A DNA stretch of 64,000 nucleotides from Leptospira broomii serovar Hurstbridge str. 5399 (GCF_000243715.2 NZ_AHMO02000004.1:250501-314500), one strand, 5' to 3'. Positions 43,508 to 54,105 are shown, counted from the first letter of the stretch. Made by a program: numbers and translations. The notes: a model not told the origin generated them from the letters alone.

Positions 43508-45337
43508 TCAATTTTTCCCAGCTAGAAGTTTGCGTCTGAGTCCGGTGAACTCCTTTAGAACTGCACCCAGAAATAGATCCTTTTTGCGGGAATCCTCGAG
43601 GCTATCTCGATGCCTAAGTATGTAGACTTCCGTCTTACGTACTAAATAGCCCAAATCTTCCCAACCGATCAAACAGGTTTTAAATTCCTTGAGCAAAGAA
43701 TCGTAAGTCGAATCTTTCTTTTCAGGATTGGAGAACGAGGTTTTAATGGTGTCGATAACTCGTAATAAATCGGATCTGAATTCTTGGGGAGAACCGTCGG
43801 GTAAAATTTCAAGAAGGTTTTCGGATTTCCATGCCGGTAAATTCCTCCAAAAATATTCGTGATTCGGAAAGCCGCTTAGAATTTCGGAGGCGAGTTCGGG
43901 ACCGATATTCTCCGCATTTTCGATCTTTGCTCCCTGAGTATTCACATTATAGACGGGGAATTCAAGGGTTTTGGCGGACTCTTCAAACCAATGCCGATAC
44001 AAATCCAGAACATAATCCGTAAGGACTTCTCCTCCGTTGACCGAAGGCACATAGCGGGTATCCCGCTTTCTCACTACTGATTCATTAATTTTTTCTAAAC
44101 TAGTTTTTCTGCTTAGTAGGGTAAGCCATTTTTCGTTATGATGAGTTCCCGTGGAATGAATTTCTCTTCCGGAATAGGCTAGATCTTGTCCTACCAAAAA
44201 ACACGGCCTGCAACCCAATCCTCTCAACAGATCGAAGGCGGTCGTAGCGACACTACCGCCGGATTGAACGTCTCCGATCGGGCCGAGCAAAGCCTCCGCG
44301 CTATGACTTCCAGCGGTCGCCTCCCGTTTTAATTCTCCGGACGCATTCACGATATATTTCGCCGTAATACTATGAACTATGGACTGAAATTTTTGGTTTC
44401 TTAGGATCGGCGGAGAACTTACCAAATCGGCAAAGAGAGGGATTTTAGAGGTATCTTCGCCCAGAAAATGGAAGATGGAATGAGTTTGTGCATCCAGAGT
44501 CATAATTCCATCGGGGACGATTCCATGTTTTAGTAATACTTTCAGAGAGGTGTCGCAGGAAAGAATGAAAACTTTCTCCCGTACGGATTGAATCCATTCG
44601 CATTGACGTCTCAGATTCGGACCGGCGGAAACAAGTAAAGACGGAACTCCCGCGAATTTTGCTTTTAAGGATTCTATACGAGTACGAGGGTTATTCGAAG
44701 AAAGAAAATTGGAGGTATTCACGAGGCTATTCTTCACCCAGATTCTTTCGAATTCAAACTTGGTCAGAAGATCGCTCATTTTCGAGGAGAGGACTTTGCG
44801 GAGCCTCATATCCACTTCCGCATAAAAAAGTTCATCCTGAGAAATGCTGGCCGCGTTTCTCAGGATTCGAATTCCCGAAACTCTTTCAACCGGAAGGGAT
44901 TCGACGTAATTCCAAAGAAGTGAGAGGGAATTTTCCCCCAAAAAAAGATGCCGTCCTGGAACGTCCATGACAGGTTCAAGCCAATCGTTCCAAAGCGGAA
45001 ATAATAGATCTCTTTCCTTATCTACGAGTAAAAGAATCTGCCCCGGTTCTAATTTTGAATGTATCTCTCGAATAAGATGAGGATTTCCTAATCCGAGCAC
45101 TGCGATCAAATCAGTCGCAGAAATCTTAGTATTCTCCAATTGCCGTAGAGCTTGTGTGAGTGGAGAAACGGAACTCGCCATGGCTCTTCCGTCACGAGAG
45201 AGAAATACTTCTCCCGGATTTTTCGCAGGTACGAGCTTGAATCGCGAAGGCTCCGGCGTCGGCTCCTTGAAATAGAGCGCTAAGTAGGGCTTTTTCCCGA
45301 ATATTTCTCTTGTTTTTTCCGGGAGATCGTGAGACAT
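43508..45337 (-). CDS. DUF115 (Maf/MptE-like) protein, possible motility-associated glycosyltransferase
   Basis: The 609-residue protein carries a DUF115 / 6-hydroxymethylpterin-diphosphokinase-like domain in its middle: [25 protein letters not shown], and the [22 protein letters not shown] block followed by [14 protein letters not shown]. Bacterial members of this family include Maf proteins that add nonulosonic acids to flagellins. The N-terminal part has [11 protein letters not shown], a nucleotide-binding-like start. I chose ATG at 45337, which has AGGAG five bases upstream; upstream in-frame ATGs overlap the smc promoter side. It diverges from smc. The sugar-transfer role is inferred from family. 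Confidence 0.75.
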   Translation of the reverse strand: MSHDLPEKTREIFGKKPYLALYFKEPTPEPSRFKLVPAKNPGEVFLSRDGRAMASSVSPLTQALRQLENTKISATDLIAVLGLGNPHLIREIHSKLEPGQILLLVDKERDLLFPLWNDWLEPVMDVPGRHLFLGENSLSLLWNYVESLPVERVSGIRILRNAASISQDELFYAEVDMRLRKVLSSKMSDLLTKFEFERIWVKNSLVNTSNFLSSNNPRTRIESLKAKFAGVPSLLVSAGPNLRRQCEWIQSVREKVFILSCDTSLKVLLKHGIVPDGIMTLDAQTHSIFHFLGEDTSKIPLFADLVSSPPILRNQKFQSIVHSITAKYIVNASGELKREATAGSHSAEALLGPIGDVQSGGSVATTAFDLLRGLGCRPCFLVGQDLAYSGREIHSTGTHHNEKWLTLLSRKTSLEKINESVVRKRDTRYVPSVNGGEVLTDYVLDLYRHWFEESAKTLEFPVYNVNTQGAKIENAENIGPELASEILSGFPNHEYFWRNLPAWKSENLLEILPDGSPQEFRSDLLRVIDTIKTSFSNPEKKDSTYDSLLKEFKTCLIGWEDLGYLVRKTEVYILRHRDSLEDSRKKDLFLGAVLKEFTGLRRKLLAGKN

Positions 45338-45412
45338 AATACTCCTAGGCATTCCAGAGTCTGCCCGATTCTGGTCACTTGCAATCAATTTCCCGAAGAA
45401 ACAAAAAAAACC

Positions 45413-48196
45413 ATGTATCTTAAAAGCCTGAATATTGTTGGATTCAAGACGTTTGCGGACGAGACGGAAGTAATTCTCGATCCGGGATTTACCGCCGTAG
45501 TAGGACCGAACGGTTCCGGCAAATCGAATATAGTAGACGCTTTAAAGTGGGTGTTCGGAGAAAAGTCCGCCAAAGGACTCCGGGGAGAAAAGATGGACGA
45601 TGTCATCTTTCACGGTTCCGAAGCTCGTAAACCTGCGGGGTACGCCGAAGTAAGCGTAGTCTTCGATAATTCTTCCAAAGTAATTAAGATGGATTATCCT
45701 ACCATCAAGCTGACTCGAAGGCTCTATGCGGATTCCACTAACGAGTACTTGATAAACGACTCTCGAGTACAGCGGAAGGATATTGAGAAAATCCTAATGG
45801 ATACCGGTATCGGAAAGTCCAGCTACTCCATTATGGAGCAGGGAAAGGTGGATCGAATTCTCCACTCTAAACCCGAAGAACGTAGATTGATCTTCGAGGA
45901 GGCCGCCGGAATTTCCCGCTTCAAGATGGAACGTCAAGAGGCGCTTAAGAAATTGGCGGATACGAGTCAAAACCTACTCCGAATCCAAGATATCATGAAT
46001 ACCATGAAAAAGGAAATGGAGATCAAGGAAAAGCAGGCGGAAAGAGCGGAAGAATATTTCCGTTTGAAGCAGGCTCTCGACGAGACCGACAAAATCATTC
46101 GATTTATTAAATATGATACGTTGACTCGCAAATTGAATGCGTCCGAAACGGAACTGCGCGAAATTAAAGAAAAGAACCAGGTTTTATTGGAAAGAATCTC
46201 CGTCGAAACGGGACGGATCGAGCTACTGGATTCGGAAAAATCGGATCTTGAAAAGAAGGTAGCCGAGATCGATAAAAGACTTTTGGATCACCTGACTCAA
46301 ACTCAGATTCAAAAAGATAAGGTCGAAAGTAATAAAGGAATTATTCAGGATTACCAAGATCGCATCTCGGATATACGAGATTCTCTAACGGGAGAGGAAG
46401 CTTCGTTGAGCATTCTTCAAATCGAAAAAGAGCGTTTGGAAAAAGACGCAGTGGATTTGGAAGCCGAAATCAAAAGTTTAGAAGTCGGTATCGAGGAGCT
46501 TAAGAAGCAAAAGGCCGAGTTGGAGTTCAAGATCGATCAGGAGAATCTATCCATTCAGGAAAAGGAAACTCACATTCGTCTTAACGATAAGCGTCATGTG
46601 GAATTGAGGGACCGACTTAAAGAAGTCATCTTCGATTTGATCAGCCAGCTCGAGTCGCGAAAGAAAGAAGCGCAGGAATCGGACGCTCAGAGAAGCGAAC
46701 TGAAAGAAATTTTACTACAAGAAGCGAGTCGTTTGCACCAGACGGGCGCAGCTCTTAAATCCGAATTGGAGATATCCTTTACGGAGGAAAATCATGTACG
46801 AATTTTGACTCTCGCCTCCGGTTTAAATACCGGAGAATTCCAAGAAAAACTATCCGATTATTTTGCGCTGGAAGACGGTCTTCGGAATTTATTATTCGAT
46901 CGGGACGGATTTCTATCCCAAAAAGAAGGCTTGGATCAAGAGATCGAAGATCTTATATTGGAAAACGAAAATCATACTCGATCCATTAAGGAATCCGGAA
47001 TTTCCATTGAAACTTTACGAGAGGACGTGGAAGGAAATAAGGAAAAAATCGTTTATCTTGAAAAACGAATTTTGGAGCTGAATTCGGAACGAAACGGCAA
47101 GATCGAAAGCGGGAAGTCGATCTCTGCAAGAATTTTAGAAGCCGAAAAAAGAATCCAATCGGCTCAGGAATCGGCTAAGGCTCTTCAAATAAGGAAATCC
47201 GAGTTTGAAAAGGAAGTAGCGGATCTAGAATTACAGATCGAAAACCGATACAACGAATTTTTGGAAATGAGCCGAGCTCTCGATTCCGAAAAGGAAGCGC
47301 TTCGGAATATCGTAAAAGAAATCCAAACTTTGAAGAACGAGATTCAGAAAAATCAGGAAGATTATAAGAATCTGTTTCCGGTCTTGACCGAAAAAGAAAA
47401 AGCGGTTTCCGTTTTTAAAGTCCAGTTGGAGTCCTTTTCGGAAGAGTTATATAACGATTATTCCATTTCAGAACAGGAATTGTACGACGAATTTAAGGAT
47501 AAAAATTTCGAACGCGGAGAGAACGAATCTAAACTTAAGAAATTTAAGTCGGAAATTCAAATGTTAGGTTCCATCAATCCTCTTTCCATAGAAGAGTATC
47601 GAAATATTAAGGAAATTTACGAACACCATCGAACACAAAAAGAAGATATCGAGAAATCCAAAAACGATATCGCCGAAATCTTAAAAAACATCAACGAAGA
47701 ATCGGAGAAACTCTTCCGAGAAACATTCGAAAAAATTCGAGAGAATTTCCAGGAAACTTTCTCCACATTATTTAACGGAGGCCGTGCAATCCTCGAGTTG
47801 GTTGAAGGGGAGGATAGTCTTAATGCGGGTATCGAAATTATGGCGGAACCTCCGGGTAAGCACGTTCAAAATCTTCGCCTGCTTTCGGGCGGGGAAAAAT
47901 CCTTAACCGCAATCGCTTTGTTGTTTGCCATTTATATGGTGAAACCTTCTCCGTTCTGTTTCTTGGATGAAATCGATGCGGCTTTGGATGAAGCGAATAA
48001 ACTTCGTTTTTGTCAGATTCTAGATAAGTTTAAAGATAAATCCCAATTTGTGGTGATTACGCACGCACAATCTACGATTCACAGAGCAAATTCAATTTTC
48101 GGGGTTACCAACGAAGAACCTGGAATTTCGAAAATCATCAGTCTTCGTTTGGATCAAGCCAGAGATTTTGCCGGAAATGTTTCCGAGGCGGTCTAA
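45413..48196 (+). CDS. smc: Chromosome segregation ATPase SMC, short form
   Basis: SMC dimers compact and help separate chromosomes. The 927-residue protein has the N-terminal head with Walker A GPNGSGKS at 31-38, two long coiled-coil arms (about 165-430 and 490-740), and the C-terminal head with the signature [18 protein letters not shown], Walker [16 protein letters not shown] and VVITHAQ. It is about 250 residues shorter than typical bacterial SMC. Between the arms (about 430-490) I see no normal hinge domain with its conserved glycines, only a short segment around [24 protein letters not shown] at 45413 gives the family start [15 protein letters not shown]. thiG follows after 6 bases. Confidence 0.92.
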   Translation: MYLKSLNIVGFKTFADETEVILDPGFTAVVGPNGSGKSNIVDALKWVFGEKSAKGLRGEKMDDVIFHGSEARKPAGYAEVSVVFDNSSKVIKMDYPTIKLTRRLYADSTNEYLINDSRVQRKDIEKILMDTGIGKSSYSIMEQGKVDRILHSKPEERRLIFEEAAGISRFKMERQEALKKLADTSQNLLRIQDIMNTMKKEMEIKEKQAERAEEYFRLKQALDETDKIIRFIKYDTLTRKLNASETELREIKEKNQVLLERISVETGRIELLDSEKSDLEKKVAEIDKRLLDHLTQTQIQKDKVESNKGIIQDYQDRISDIRDSLTGEEASLSILQIEKERLEKDAVDLEAEIKSLEVGIEELKKQKAELEFKIDQENLSIQEKETHIRLNDKRHVELRDRLKEVIFDLISQLESRKKEAQESDAQRSELKEILLQEASRLHQTGAALKSELEISFTEENHVRILTLASGLNTGEFQEKLSDYFALEDGLRNLLFDRDGFLSQKEGLDQEIEDLILENENHTRSIKESGISIETLREDVEGNKEKIVYLEKRILELNSERNGKIESGKSISARILEAEKRIQSAQESAKALQIRKSEFEKEVADLELQIENRYNEFLEMSRALDSEKEALRNIVKEIQTLKNEIQKNQEDYKNLFPVLTEKEKAVSVFKVQLESFSEELYNDYSISEQELYDEFKDKNFERGENESKLKKFKSEIQMLGSINPLSIEEYRNIKEIYEHHRTQKEDIEKSKNDIAEILKNINEESEKLFRETFEKIRENFQETFSTLFNGGRAILELVEGEDSLNAGIEIMAEPPGKHVQNLRLLSGGEKSLTAIALLFAIYMVKPSPFCFLDEIDAALDEANKLRFCQILDKFKDKSQFVVITHAQSTIHRANSIFGVTNEEPGISKIISLRLDQARDFAGNVSEAV

Positions 48197-48202
48197 ATAG
48201 AC

Positions 48203-49018
48203 ATGGGCGGAGACTCCGACGAGTTGGTTATCGCCGGTCGAACCTTTCGGTCGCGGCTTTTTCTGGGAACGGGAAAATTTTCTTCTGCCAAAACTATGAA
48301 GGAGGCAATTCTGTCTTCGGAAACCGAAGTCGTGACTGTAGCTCTCCGTAGGGTTGATTTAGAATCGAAAGAGGATGATATCCTTGCGCATATAGATCGG
48401 GAAAGAGTTTTATTGCTTCCGAATACGAGCGGAGCCCGAAATGCCGAAGAGGCAGTTCGCTTAGCCAGACTTGCTCGAGAACTAGGAGCAGGAAATTGGG
48501 TAAAGCTTGAAGTCACCCCTGATCCGGTCTATCTTCTACCGGACCCCATCGAAACATTAAAAGCTGCCGAGATATTGGTAAAAGAAGGCTTTATCGTTCT
48601 ACCGTACATAAATGCGGATCCGATTCTCTGCAAACATCTCGAGGACGCCGGATGCGCGACTGTAATGCCCCTAGGTTCGCCGATCGGAACCAATCAGGGA
48701 ATTCGAACTCTAGCCAATCTTGAAATCATCATTGAGCAATCTAAAGTTCCGGTCGTCGTAGACGCAGGTTTGGGAGAACCTTCTCACGCTTCTCAAGCCA
48801 TGGAATTGGGGGCAGCTGCTGTCTTGGTTAATACCGCGATTGCGATCGCTAAGGATCCGAAAAAAATCGGATATGCGTTTAAGCTTGCCACCGAGGCAGG
48901 TAGAATTTCCTATAAATATGGCGGGGCAAAAATGCGTTTTCGTAAAACAGCGGAGGCATCGAGTCCATTGACAGGCTTTTTAGAAGAAGAAACCCGAAAT
49001 GTACACGGAGCTCTTTGA
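48203..49018 (+). CDS. thiG: Thiazole synthase ThiG
   Basis: ThiG forms the thiazole phosphate ring of thiamine from DXP, dehydroglycine and the ThiS thiocarboxylate. The 271-residue TIM-barrel protein has [42 protein letters not shown] with the substrate lysine, [12 protein letters not shown] and [20 protein letters not shown]. It follows smc by 6 bases and overlaps thiH by 20 bases. ThiS and ThiF are not in this window. Confidence 0.95.
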   Translation: MGGDSDELVIAGRTFRSRLFLGTGKFSSAKTMKEAILSSETEVVTVALRRVDLESKEDDILAHIDRERVLLLPNTSGARNAEEAVRLARLARELGAGNWVKLEVTPDPVYLLPDPIETLKAAEILVKEGFIVLPYINADPILCKHLEDAGCATVMPLGSPIGTNQGIRTLANLEIIIEQSKVPVVVDAGLGEPSHASQAMELGAAAVLVNTAIAIAKDPKKIGYAFKLATEAGRISYKYGGAKMRFRKTAEASSPLTGFLEEETRNVHGAL

Positions 49019-50117
49019 CTCTACCTCATTTTCCGCGGCTTCCGAGAGAGTCTTATCTAAGACGAAATACGATGTAGAGGCTGCTTTGGACAAATCTTCC
49101 AGCGGCCGTCCGGTTACGTTCGAAGAATACCTCGCGCTTTTATCTCCGTCTGCGGATAGCTATTTGGAAGAAATGGCGTCTCTTTCCCGACATTGGACTC
49201 GAAAGAGATTCGGAAATATCGTATCTTTATACATGCCTATGTATCTTTCGAACGAATGCCGGTCTTCCTGCATTTATTGCGGGTTCAGTTTTGAGAACAA
49301 GATTCCGAGAAAGACGTTAAACGAGGAAGAGATTCACCGAGAGGCAAAGATACTACATGCGAAAGGAATCAGACATTTAGTATTCTTGACCGGAGAGGAA
49401 TATTCCAAAACAAATTTGGAATATTTAAAAAACGCCGTCAAAATTCTCAGACAATACTTTGATTCGATCTCGATCGAGATTTACCCGATGGACGTCGCGC
49501 AATACTCGCAATTGATCGAGGAAGGAGTGGAAGGACTCGTCGTTTATCAGGAAACCTACGACCCGGAAATTTACGTTAAGTATCATCTGCGCGGTATCAA
49601 AAAAAATATGCGGTATCGACTCGAAGCTCCCGATCGTGGAGGCATTGCCGGTTTTAGGAGAATCGGGCTAGGCGCATTACTTGGATTAGCGGACCCTTAT
49701 GGAGAAATGTTCAAATTAGGAGAGCATGCATCCTATATATCGAAGAACTATTGGAAAAGTACGGTCCAGATTTCTTTACCCAGAATGAGACCAGCGGCAG
49801 GCGATTTTAATAAAACGATTAAGATTGATGATCGAGAATTTGTGCGCTTTCTATTTGCATTGAGATTATTTCTTCCTGATTCCGGGATAGTTCAATCCAC
49901 ACGCGAAACTCGTAGAATGCGGGATCACTTGGCTGGTTTAGTAGTAACCCACATGTCAGTAGAATCTAGAACGGATCCAGGCGGATATTCCGGAGGCGAC
50001 GCTTTGAAGCAGTTTGAAATCGAAGATGAAAGACGGATTCCGGAAATTTTAGAGATGCTACGGTCAAAAGGGTTAGATCCTGTCTTTAAGGATTTTGATC
50101 TGGCGTTTTTGAGATGA
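48999..50117 (+). CDS. thiH: 2-iminoacetate synthase ThiH
   Basis: ThiH is the radical-SAM enzyme that cleaves tyrosine to give dehydroglycine for ThiG. The 372-residue protein has the cluster motif C-x3-C-x2-C in [12 protein letters not shown] and the downstream [13 protein letters not shown] and [23 protein letters not shown] blocks. It overlaps thiG by 20 bases, so the pair is co-translated. A dispersed GC-hairpin element starts only three bases after its stop codon. Confidence 0.94.
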   Translation: MYTELFDSTSFSAASERVLSKTKYDVEAALDKSSSGRPVTFEEYLALLSPSADSYLEEMASLSRHWTRKRFGNIVSLYMPMYLSNECRSSCIYCGFSFENKIPRKTLNEEEIHREAKILHAKGIRHLVFLTGEEYSKTNLEYLKNAVKILRQYFDSISIEIYPMDVAQYSQLIEEGVEGLVVYQETYDPEIYVKYHLRGIKKNMRYRLEAPDRGGIAGFRRIGLGALLGLADPYGEMFKLGEHASYISKNYWKSTVQISLPRMRPAAGDFNKTIKIDDREFVRFLFALRLFLPDSGIVQSTRETRRMRDHLAGLVVTHMSVESRTDPGGYSGGDALKQFEIEDERRIPEILEMLRSKGLDPVFKDFDLAFLR

Positions 50118-50119
50118 GT

Positions 50120-50334
50120 CCCCGCCCTTCCTGGGCGGGGGCCGGATCGGTGGTACCCGCTCCGACGCTGCTCTCTAACATAATTTGATTTTTTTGGAAA
50201 CTCTTTTTCTTTCTGGGTTTTGTGTAGGAGTTCCCACACACTTTTTTTAACAAGATTGTTGACTGGACGCATATTTCGTGCTAAGAAATTTCTTCTGTAA
50301 AACCGTCCCCCATCCCCCACCCAGGAAGGGTGGG
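50120..50334. mobile_element. 215-bp dispersed element with inverted GC-rich ends, copy 1
   Basis: Left end CCCCGCCCTTCCTGGGCGGGGG (50120-50141) and right end CCCCCACCCAGGAAGGGTGGG (50314-50334) are inverted copies of each other, and each end can also fold on itself (CCCACCC-TTCCT-GGGTGGG type). The interior holds GCCGGATCGGTGGTACCCGC, ACATAATTTGATTTTTT, the palindrome TGTGTAGGAGTTCCCACACA (50221-50240) and GCATATTTCGTGCTA. The same parts in the same order form 62842-63061. No open frame is convincing. It lies between the convergent thiH and Cys-rich genes, starting right after the thiH stop. Confidence 0.75.
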
Positions 50335-50387
50335 CCCGAACGCCGCAAATCCTCAGATTAAACGCATTGAATCCGCGCCATCCGCAC

Positions 50388-50423
50388 AAAAAAGCCGAGG
50401 CAATTTAATGATCTCGGCTTTTT
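50388..50423. terminator. Bidirectional intrinsic terminator
   Basis: AAAAGCCGAG (50390-50399) and CTCGGCTTTT (50413-50422) form a perfect 10-bp stem with a 13-base loop, flanked by an A-run on the left and a T-run on the right, so it can terminate transcription from either side. It sits between the convergent thiH and Cys-rich genes. Confidence 0.85.
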
Positions 50424-50461
50424 ATAATTACCGATCATTCCTTAATCGGCGGGAAGCTTCG

Positions 50462-50761
50462 CTATTTCTTTTCTTTCGATTTATAAGTATTTACGAGGCA
50501 GGCGTGAAACGGAACACACTGATTCGAGTGATTTTCATAACACTGAGTGACTGCGGGAAAATTTTTACGACAGGTATTTAAACATCCGGCGGAAACCTTC
50601 GTTTGTTCCTCAGCGCTGAATTTTTTCTTCGTTTGAGATTCAACGCAATTTACGTAAAAATCGCAAATCTGCCCGCATGCAGGGTTTTGTGCTTTTAGGT
50701 TGCTGGAACCCAATAGCGTTGAAACTAAGAGAATTAGGGTGAGTAGGAGAGTCTTATTCAT
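50462..50761 (-). CDS. Small Cys-rich secreted protein
   Basis: The 99-residue protein has a clear signal peptide (NKTLLLTLILLVSTLLGSSNLKAQ) and a mature part with eight cysteines in patterns ACGQICDFYVNC, GCLNTCRKNF, QCYENH and QCVPFHAC, suggesting a disulphide-bonded periplasmic or secreted helical bundle. Leptospira genomes carry families of small Cys-rich exported proteins, and I believe this is one, but the family number is uncertain. A DsbD-type gene in this window could support its oxidation state. The function is unknown. Confidence 0.8.
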   Translation of the reverse strand: MNKTLLLTLILLVSTLLGSSNLKAQNPACGQICDFYVNCVESQTKKKFSAEEQTKVSAGCLNTCRKNFPAVTQCYENHSNQCVPFHACLVNTYKSKEKK

Positions 50762-50781
50762 AGGCGTAAATTTTGATGTAC

Positions 50782-50855
<74 letters not shown>

Positions 50856-50897
50856 GTCATTCCTTGGGATGAAATCTGTTTCCAGACTTCCCCGGTC

Positions 50898-50925
50898 ATT
50901 CTTTCCTGAATCCTCTCTTTGTCAA
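50898..50925 (-). promoter_or_regulatory. Candidate sigma-70 promoter for tRNA-Met
   Basis: On the minus strand a perfect -35 box TTGACA (50920-50925) is followed after 16 bases by AAGAAT (50898-50903), four of six matches to the -10 consensus. Transcription would start near 50891, about 35 bases before the mature tRNA 5' end. Confidence 0.5.
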
Positions 50926-50989
50926 AGATTTCTCAAGGTGCAAAAAGGGATGGAAAAGGAGCCGGGTCGATTACAAGTTCATTGGACCT

Positions 50990-52240
50990 TCATTTAATAA
51001 GCTTGTTCCAACTTTGTGCGGATTTTCCGTCATTTGAAACAAATTCTTTATTAAGACTGTTTCGTTCTAAAAATAGAATTTTCAGATTTTCTTCGTAGAT
51101 TTTTCCCAGATCTTCCCATTGGGCCAGTTCAATCGAGGAGGACGGAACGTATTTAGAATGTGCTTCTCGAAGTAAAAATTGCTGAGGCAGGATTGTTTCG
51201 TCCAGTTCCCGTAATCTGTTTCTCCTTTGGAATTTTATTTTTGCAGAAGCGATTCGGTACTCCTCCTCCAAAAATTTCAATAATTGTCGATTGCTTCTTC
51301 CGGTATATTTATCGATTAATCGTATCGTTCTTTCTTCGAATAGGGCTTCGATTCCTGACTCTAATTCGCCGGTAGGAAGTTGCCCGATCCAAGTTTCCAA
51401 TTTTGTCTTTGCTTCATCTTCCTTCGGTCGTTCTTCGATCCAGAGTGAAACTAACCTTTCCCACGCGTCCGCCCATATCGCCGTAACTATAAGTAAGTGA
51501 AACGAGAATGAAAAATACGTATTGGGACGATATTCAAGAACAGTAGTTCCTGTCGATTCTTTAAGTTCGCCCAATGCCTTTAAAACATGATTATATTTTC
51601 TTAATGCTCTTGCCAAAATGAATTCACTCGCAAGAGAACTTAGCGGATCCGATGTGCTAAGTTCCTTCCATTGAATACGCAGAACTCTTTCCTGTGAAAT
51701 CGAAGAACCGAAAAGGAAAGCTTCCGGTAGGACTAGATCTTTGGAAAGAGTAGAATCGTTGTTTTGTGAAGTCCAGGAGTTGGAAAGAAGTAGTGCCGAA
51801 TTGAACCTTGAATCTATTGCTTCCGAAAAGGCTACGGTCGGATAATTCGGAATTTCTATATCTAGAATTTCTTCGGCTTGCTGACGGAGTCGTTGCAATT
51901 CTTTCAGGGTCTGAAAGAAGGCTTCGGCCGTGCTTCCTGGGGCGTCGATCCACAAGATTAATCGATCCCCGTGTAAAATAGGCGGAAGAAGAAATGAAGG
52001 TTTTTGTTTCGAATTGAGTTCCGCCCGATTTACCGAAATCGGAAATCGCTCGATTTCCGATTTCTCTATCCAGCGCTCCGTTCCTACGGGTAAAAAGGAA
52101 TATTCGTTAGCGCCGTTTGCAATTCCCCAATCCAGCAAAGCCGTCCAATATTGGCTTTGGCGGTAGAATTCATTCGAATTCTCTTTTGATTCCGGAATAT
52201 GCAGGTCGCCAGGGCTCGGCCAAATTACCTCATTTCTCAT
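50990..52240 (-). CDS. Hypothetical protein of 416 residues
   Basis: I recognise no family. The product has no signal peptide; it is mostly helical by eye, with charged helices in the C-terminal third (about 270-400: ESGIEALFEERTIRLIDKYTGRSNRQ, then EEEYRIASAKIKFQRRNRL) and a beta-containing N-terminal half with GDRLILWIDAPGSTAEAFF. Codon use matches the neighbours. It diverges from glnA, so the NtrC-like dyad at 52273-52289, only 33 bases upstream of its start, could in principle act on both genes. Confidence 0.75.
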   Translation of the reverse strand: MRNEVIWPSPGDLHIPESKENSNEFYRQSQYWTALLDWGIANGANEYSFLPVGTERWIEKSEIERFPISVNRAELNSKQKPSFLLPPILHGDRLILWIDAPGSTAEAFFQTLKELQRLRQQAEEILDIEIPNYPTVAFSEAIDSRFNSALLLSNSWTSQNNDSTLSKDLVLPEAFLFGSSISQERVLRIQWKELSTSDPLSSLASEFILARALRKYNHVLKALGELKESTGTTVLEYRPNTYFSFSFHLLIVTAIWADAWERLVSLWIEERPKEDEAKTKLETWIGQLPTGELESGIEALFEERTIRLIDKYTGRSNRQLLKFLEEEYRIASAKIKFQRRNRLRELDETILPQQFLLREAHSKYVPSSSIELAQWEDLGKIYEENLKILFLERNSLNKEFVSNDGKSAQSWNKLIK

Positions 52241-52272
52241 ACAGCCGACCCTTGAGTACGATTTGAGCGGAG

Positions 52273-52289
52273 TGTACCGGTTCGGTACA
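52273..52289. promoter_or_regulatory. NtrC-like upstream activator site
   Basis: TGTACCGGTTCGGTACA is a dyad with arms TGTACC and GGTACA separated by 5 bases. Enteric NtrC sites follow TGCACC-N5-GGTGCA, so arm length and spacing match and only one base per arm differs. The centre lies about 217 bases upstream of the start expected from the sigma-54 promoter at 52472-52487, a workable distance for an enhancer-binding protein. Confidence 0.6.
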
Positions 52290-52471
52290 GGTATAAATTA
52301 AAAGGAGAGCGAGTTTGGGCTCTTGAAAATTCCAGTGAATCCATTGATGTGGAGTTTTTTCCTGATTGCCTCCGCTTCAAGGATTTTTAGCCTGAGCAGG
52401 AAGAGCTTTCCTTTCTTTAGTTACGGTTTCGGGAAGAAGACTCGGATGACTAGGAAAAGCAAATTGCGAAT

Positions 52472-52487
52472 TGGCACGCGTTTTGCA
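52472..52487 (+). promoter_or_regulatory. Sigma-54 (-24/-12) promoter of glnA
   Basis: TGGCACGCGTTTTGCA matches the RpoN consensus TGGCACG-N4-TTGCA at essentially every conserved position, with GG and GC correctly spaced. Transcription would start near 52498, giving a ~63-base leader before the glnA ATG, which has AGGAG upstream. The 52241-52560 spacer otherwise holds only the NtrC-like dyad. Confidence 0.85.
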
Positions 52488-52560
52488 TACTTCTTGATGA
52501 CCACGCTCTAGGCGTGTGAATTAGAGACCCCTAGTAGAAAAACATAGGAGACACATATCA

Positions 52561-53982
52561 ATGGCTAAAAACGCCGCAGAGGTGATCGCTTACGCTAAAG
52601 CGAATAACATTCTTTTTTACGACTTCCGGTTCACGGACATTAAGGGTGCCTGGCATCATGTATCCTACCACGTTGATTCAGTGGGAGAAGATACTCTAAA
52701 AGGGCTTCCGTTTGATGGTAGCTCAATTCCCGCATGGCAACCGATTGACAAATCGGATATGCAATTGATTCCGGATCCAACTTCGATCTTCCTCGATCCA
52801 TTTACGGCAGATGCTACCTTGGTAGTGATTTGCGATGTATGGGATATTTATAAAAACCAAGCTTACGAAAAATGCCCTCGTTCCATTGCTAAGAATGCGG
52901 TCAAATATCTGCAATCGAGCGGAATCGGCGACACCGTTTATTTCGGACCGGAAAACGAATTTTTCATTTTTGACGGATTGAAAGTTCGCGATGCCATCAA
53001 TATTCAATATTATGAATTAGAGTCATCGGAAGGTATCTGGAATTCTCATACCGATATGCCCGGTTCAATCAACACCGGTCACCGCCCTGGAACGAAAGGC
53101 GGTTATTTTCCCGTTGCCCCGGTCGATTCTCAAGTAGATCTTCGTGCAGACATCGTTAAAACTCTGCATAAAATCGGAATGGAAACTTTCGTGGTCCACC
53201 ACGAGGTCGCGCAAGCACAAGGAGAAATCGGAGTTAAATTCGGAACCCTGATTGAAGCTGCGGATAACGTTCAAAAGTTGAAATACGTCGTGAAAAACGT
53301 GGCTCACAAATGGGGAAAGACCGCTACCTTTATGCCGAAACCTCTTTACGGAGATAACGGGAACGGTATGCACTGCCATCAATCCATTTGGAAAGGCGGT
53401 AAGAACCTATTCGCAGGTAACGGTTATCAAGGACTCAGCGAAATCGCTCTACATTACACCGGCGGAGTATTGAAGCACGGAAAGACAGTCGCTGCTTTTA
53501 CGAATGCTTCTACCAATTCCTATAAGCGCTTATTACCAGGTTTCGAAGCGCCGGCGATTTTGGCATATTCAGCTCAAAACCGTTCGGCTTGCGCACGTAT
53601 CCCTTTCGTGAGCGGCGAAAAAGCCAAACGCGTAGAGTTCCGTTTCCCGGATTCTTCCGCAAATCCTTACCTAGCATTCTCCGCAATGTTGATGGCGGGT
53701 TTGGACGGAATTCAGAACAAGATCGATCCGGGGCCGCCTCGGGAAGAGGACTTGTTTGAATTGACTCTCGATGAAATTCGCGAGAAGGGAATTCAGCAAA
53801 TGCCTCATACGTTAAGAGAAGCGATCGAGCATATGCTAGCCGGAAAGGAAATTTTCAAAAAAGGAAGCGTCTTTACCGAAGAATTCATTCAGACGTACAA
53901 GGCTTACAAATTTGAAACCGAGATTTGGCCTTGGGAAGGGCGTCCGCATCCGTTCGAGTTCCTAACTACGTATTCTTGCTAA
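52561..53982 (+). CDS. glnA: Type I glutamine synthetase
   Basis: GlnA makes glutamine from glutamate, ammonia and ATP, the main route of ammonia assimilation. The 473-residue protein has the class I blocks [40 protein letters not shown] and the [10 protein letters not shown] and [19 protein letters not shown] regions. At the place of the adenylylated tyrosine of the enteric enzyme (NLYDLPPEE type) this protein has DLFEL with Phe399, so classical adenylylation at that site seems impossible. It is transcribed alone from a sigma-54 promoter and ends at a strong terminator. Confidence 0.96.
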   Translation: MAKNAAEVIAYAKANNILFYDFRFTDIKGAWHHVSYHVDSVGEDTLKGLPFDGSSIPAWQPIDKSDMQLIPDPTSIFLDPFTADATLVVICDVWDIYKNQAYEKCPRSIAKNAVKYLQSSGIGDTVYFGPENEFFIFDGLKVRDAINIQYYELESSEGIWNSHTDMPGSINTGHRPGTKGGYFPVAPVDSQVDLRADIVKTLHKIGMETFVVHHEVAQAQGEIGVKFGTLIEAADNVQKLKYVVKNVAHKWGKTATFMPKPLYGDNGNGMHCHQSIWKGGKNLFAGNGYQGLSEIALHYTGGVLKHGKTVAAFTNASTNSYKRLLPGFEAPAILAYSAQNRSACARIPFVSGEKAKRVEFRFPDSSANPYLAFSAMLMAGLDGIQNKIDPGPPREEDLFELTLDEIREKGIQQMPHTLREAIEHMLAGKEIFKKGSVFTEEFIQTYKAYKFETEIWPWEGRPHPFEFLTTYSC

Positions 53983-54004
53983 TTAGCAGACACAGGTAGA
54001 AATG

Positions 54005-54040
54005 GAAAACCCCGAGCATAACAACTCGGGGTTTTTTATT
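54005..54040 (+). terminator. Intrinsic terminator of glnA
   Basis: CCCCGAG (54010-54016) and CTCGGGG (54025-54031) pair perfectly around an 8-base loop, with A residues before the stem and TTTTTT directly after it. It lies 28 bases after the glnA stop and also faces the convergent hypothetical gene. Confidence 0.88.
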
Positions 54041-54105
54041 TTGAACTAGCTTTTGTCTTTGCAGACCTTTTTTTTCTGCTGACCGGTTCTGATCTCATTT
54101 AGTAT

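Noticed and set aside
52323..52511. 62-codon open frame upstream of glnA
   Set aside because: It runs across the sigma-54 promoter, has a poorly placed ribosome binding site and no protein-like conservation cues.
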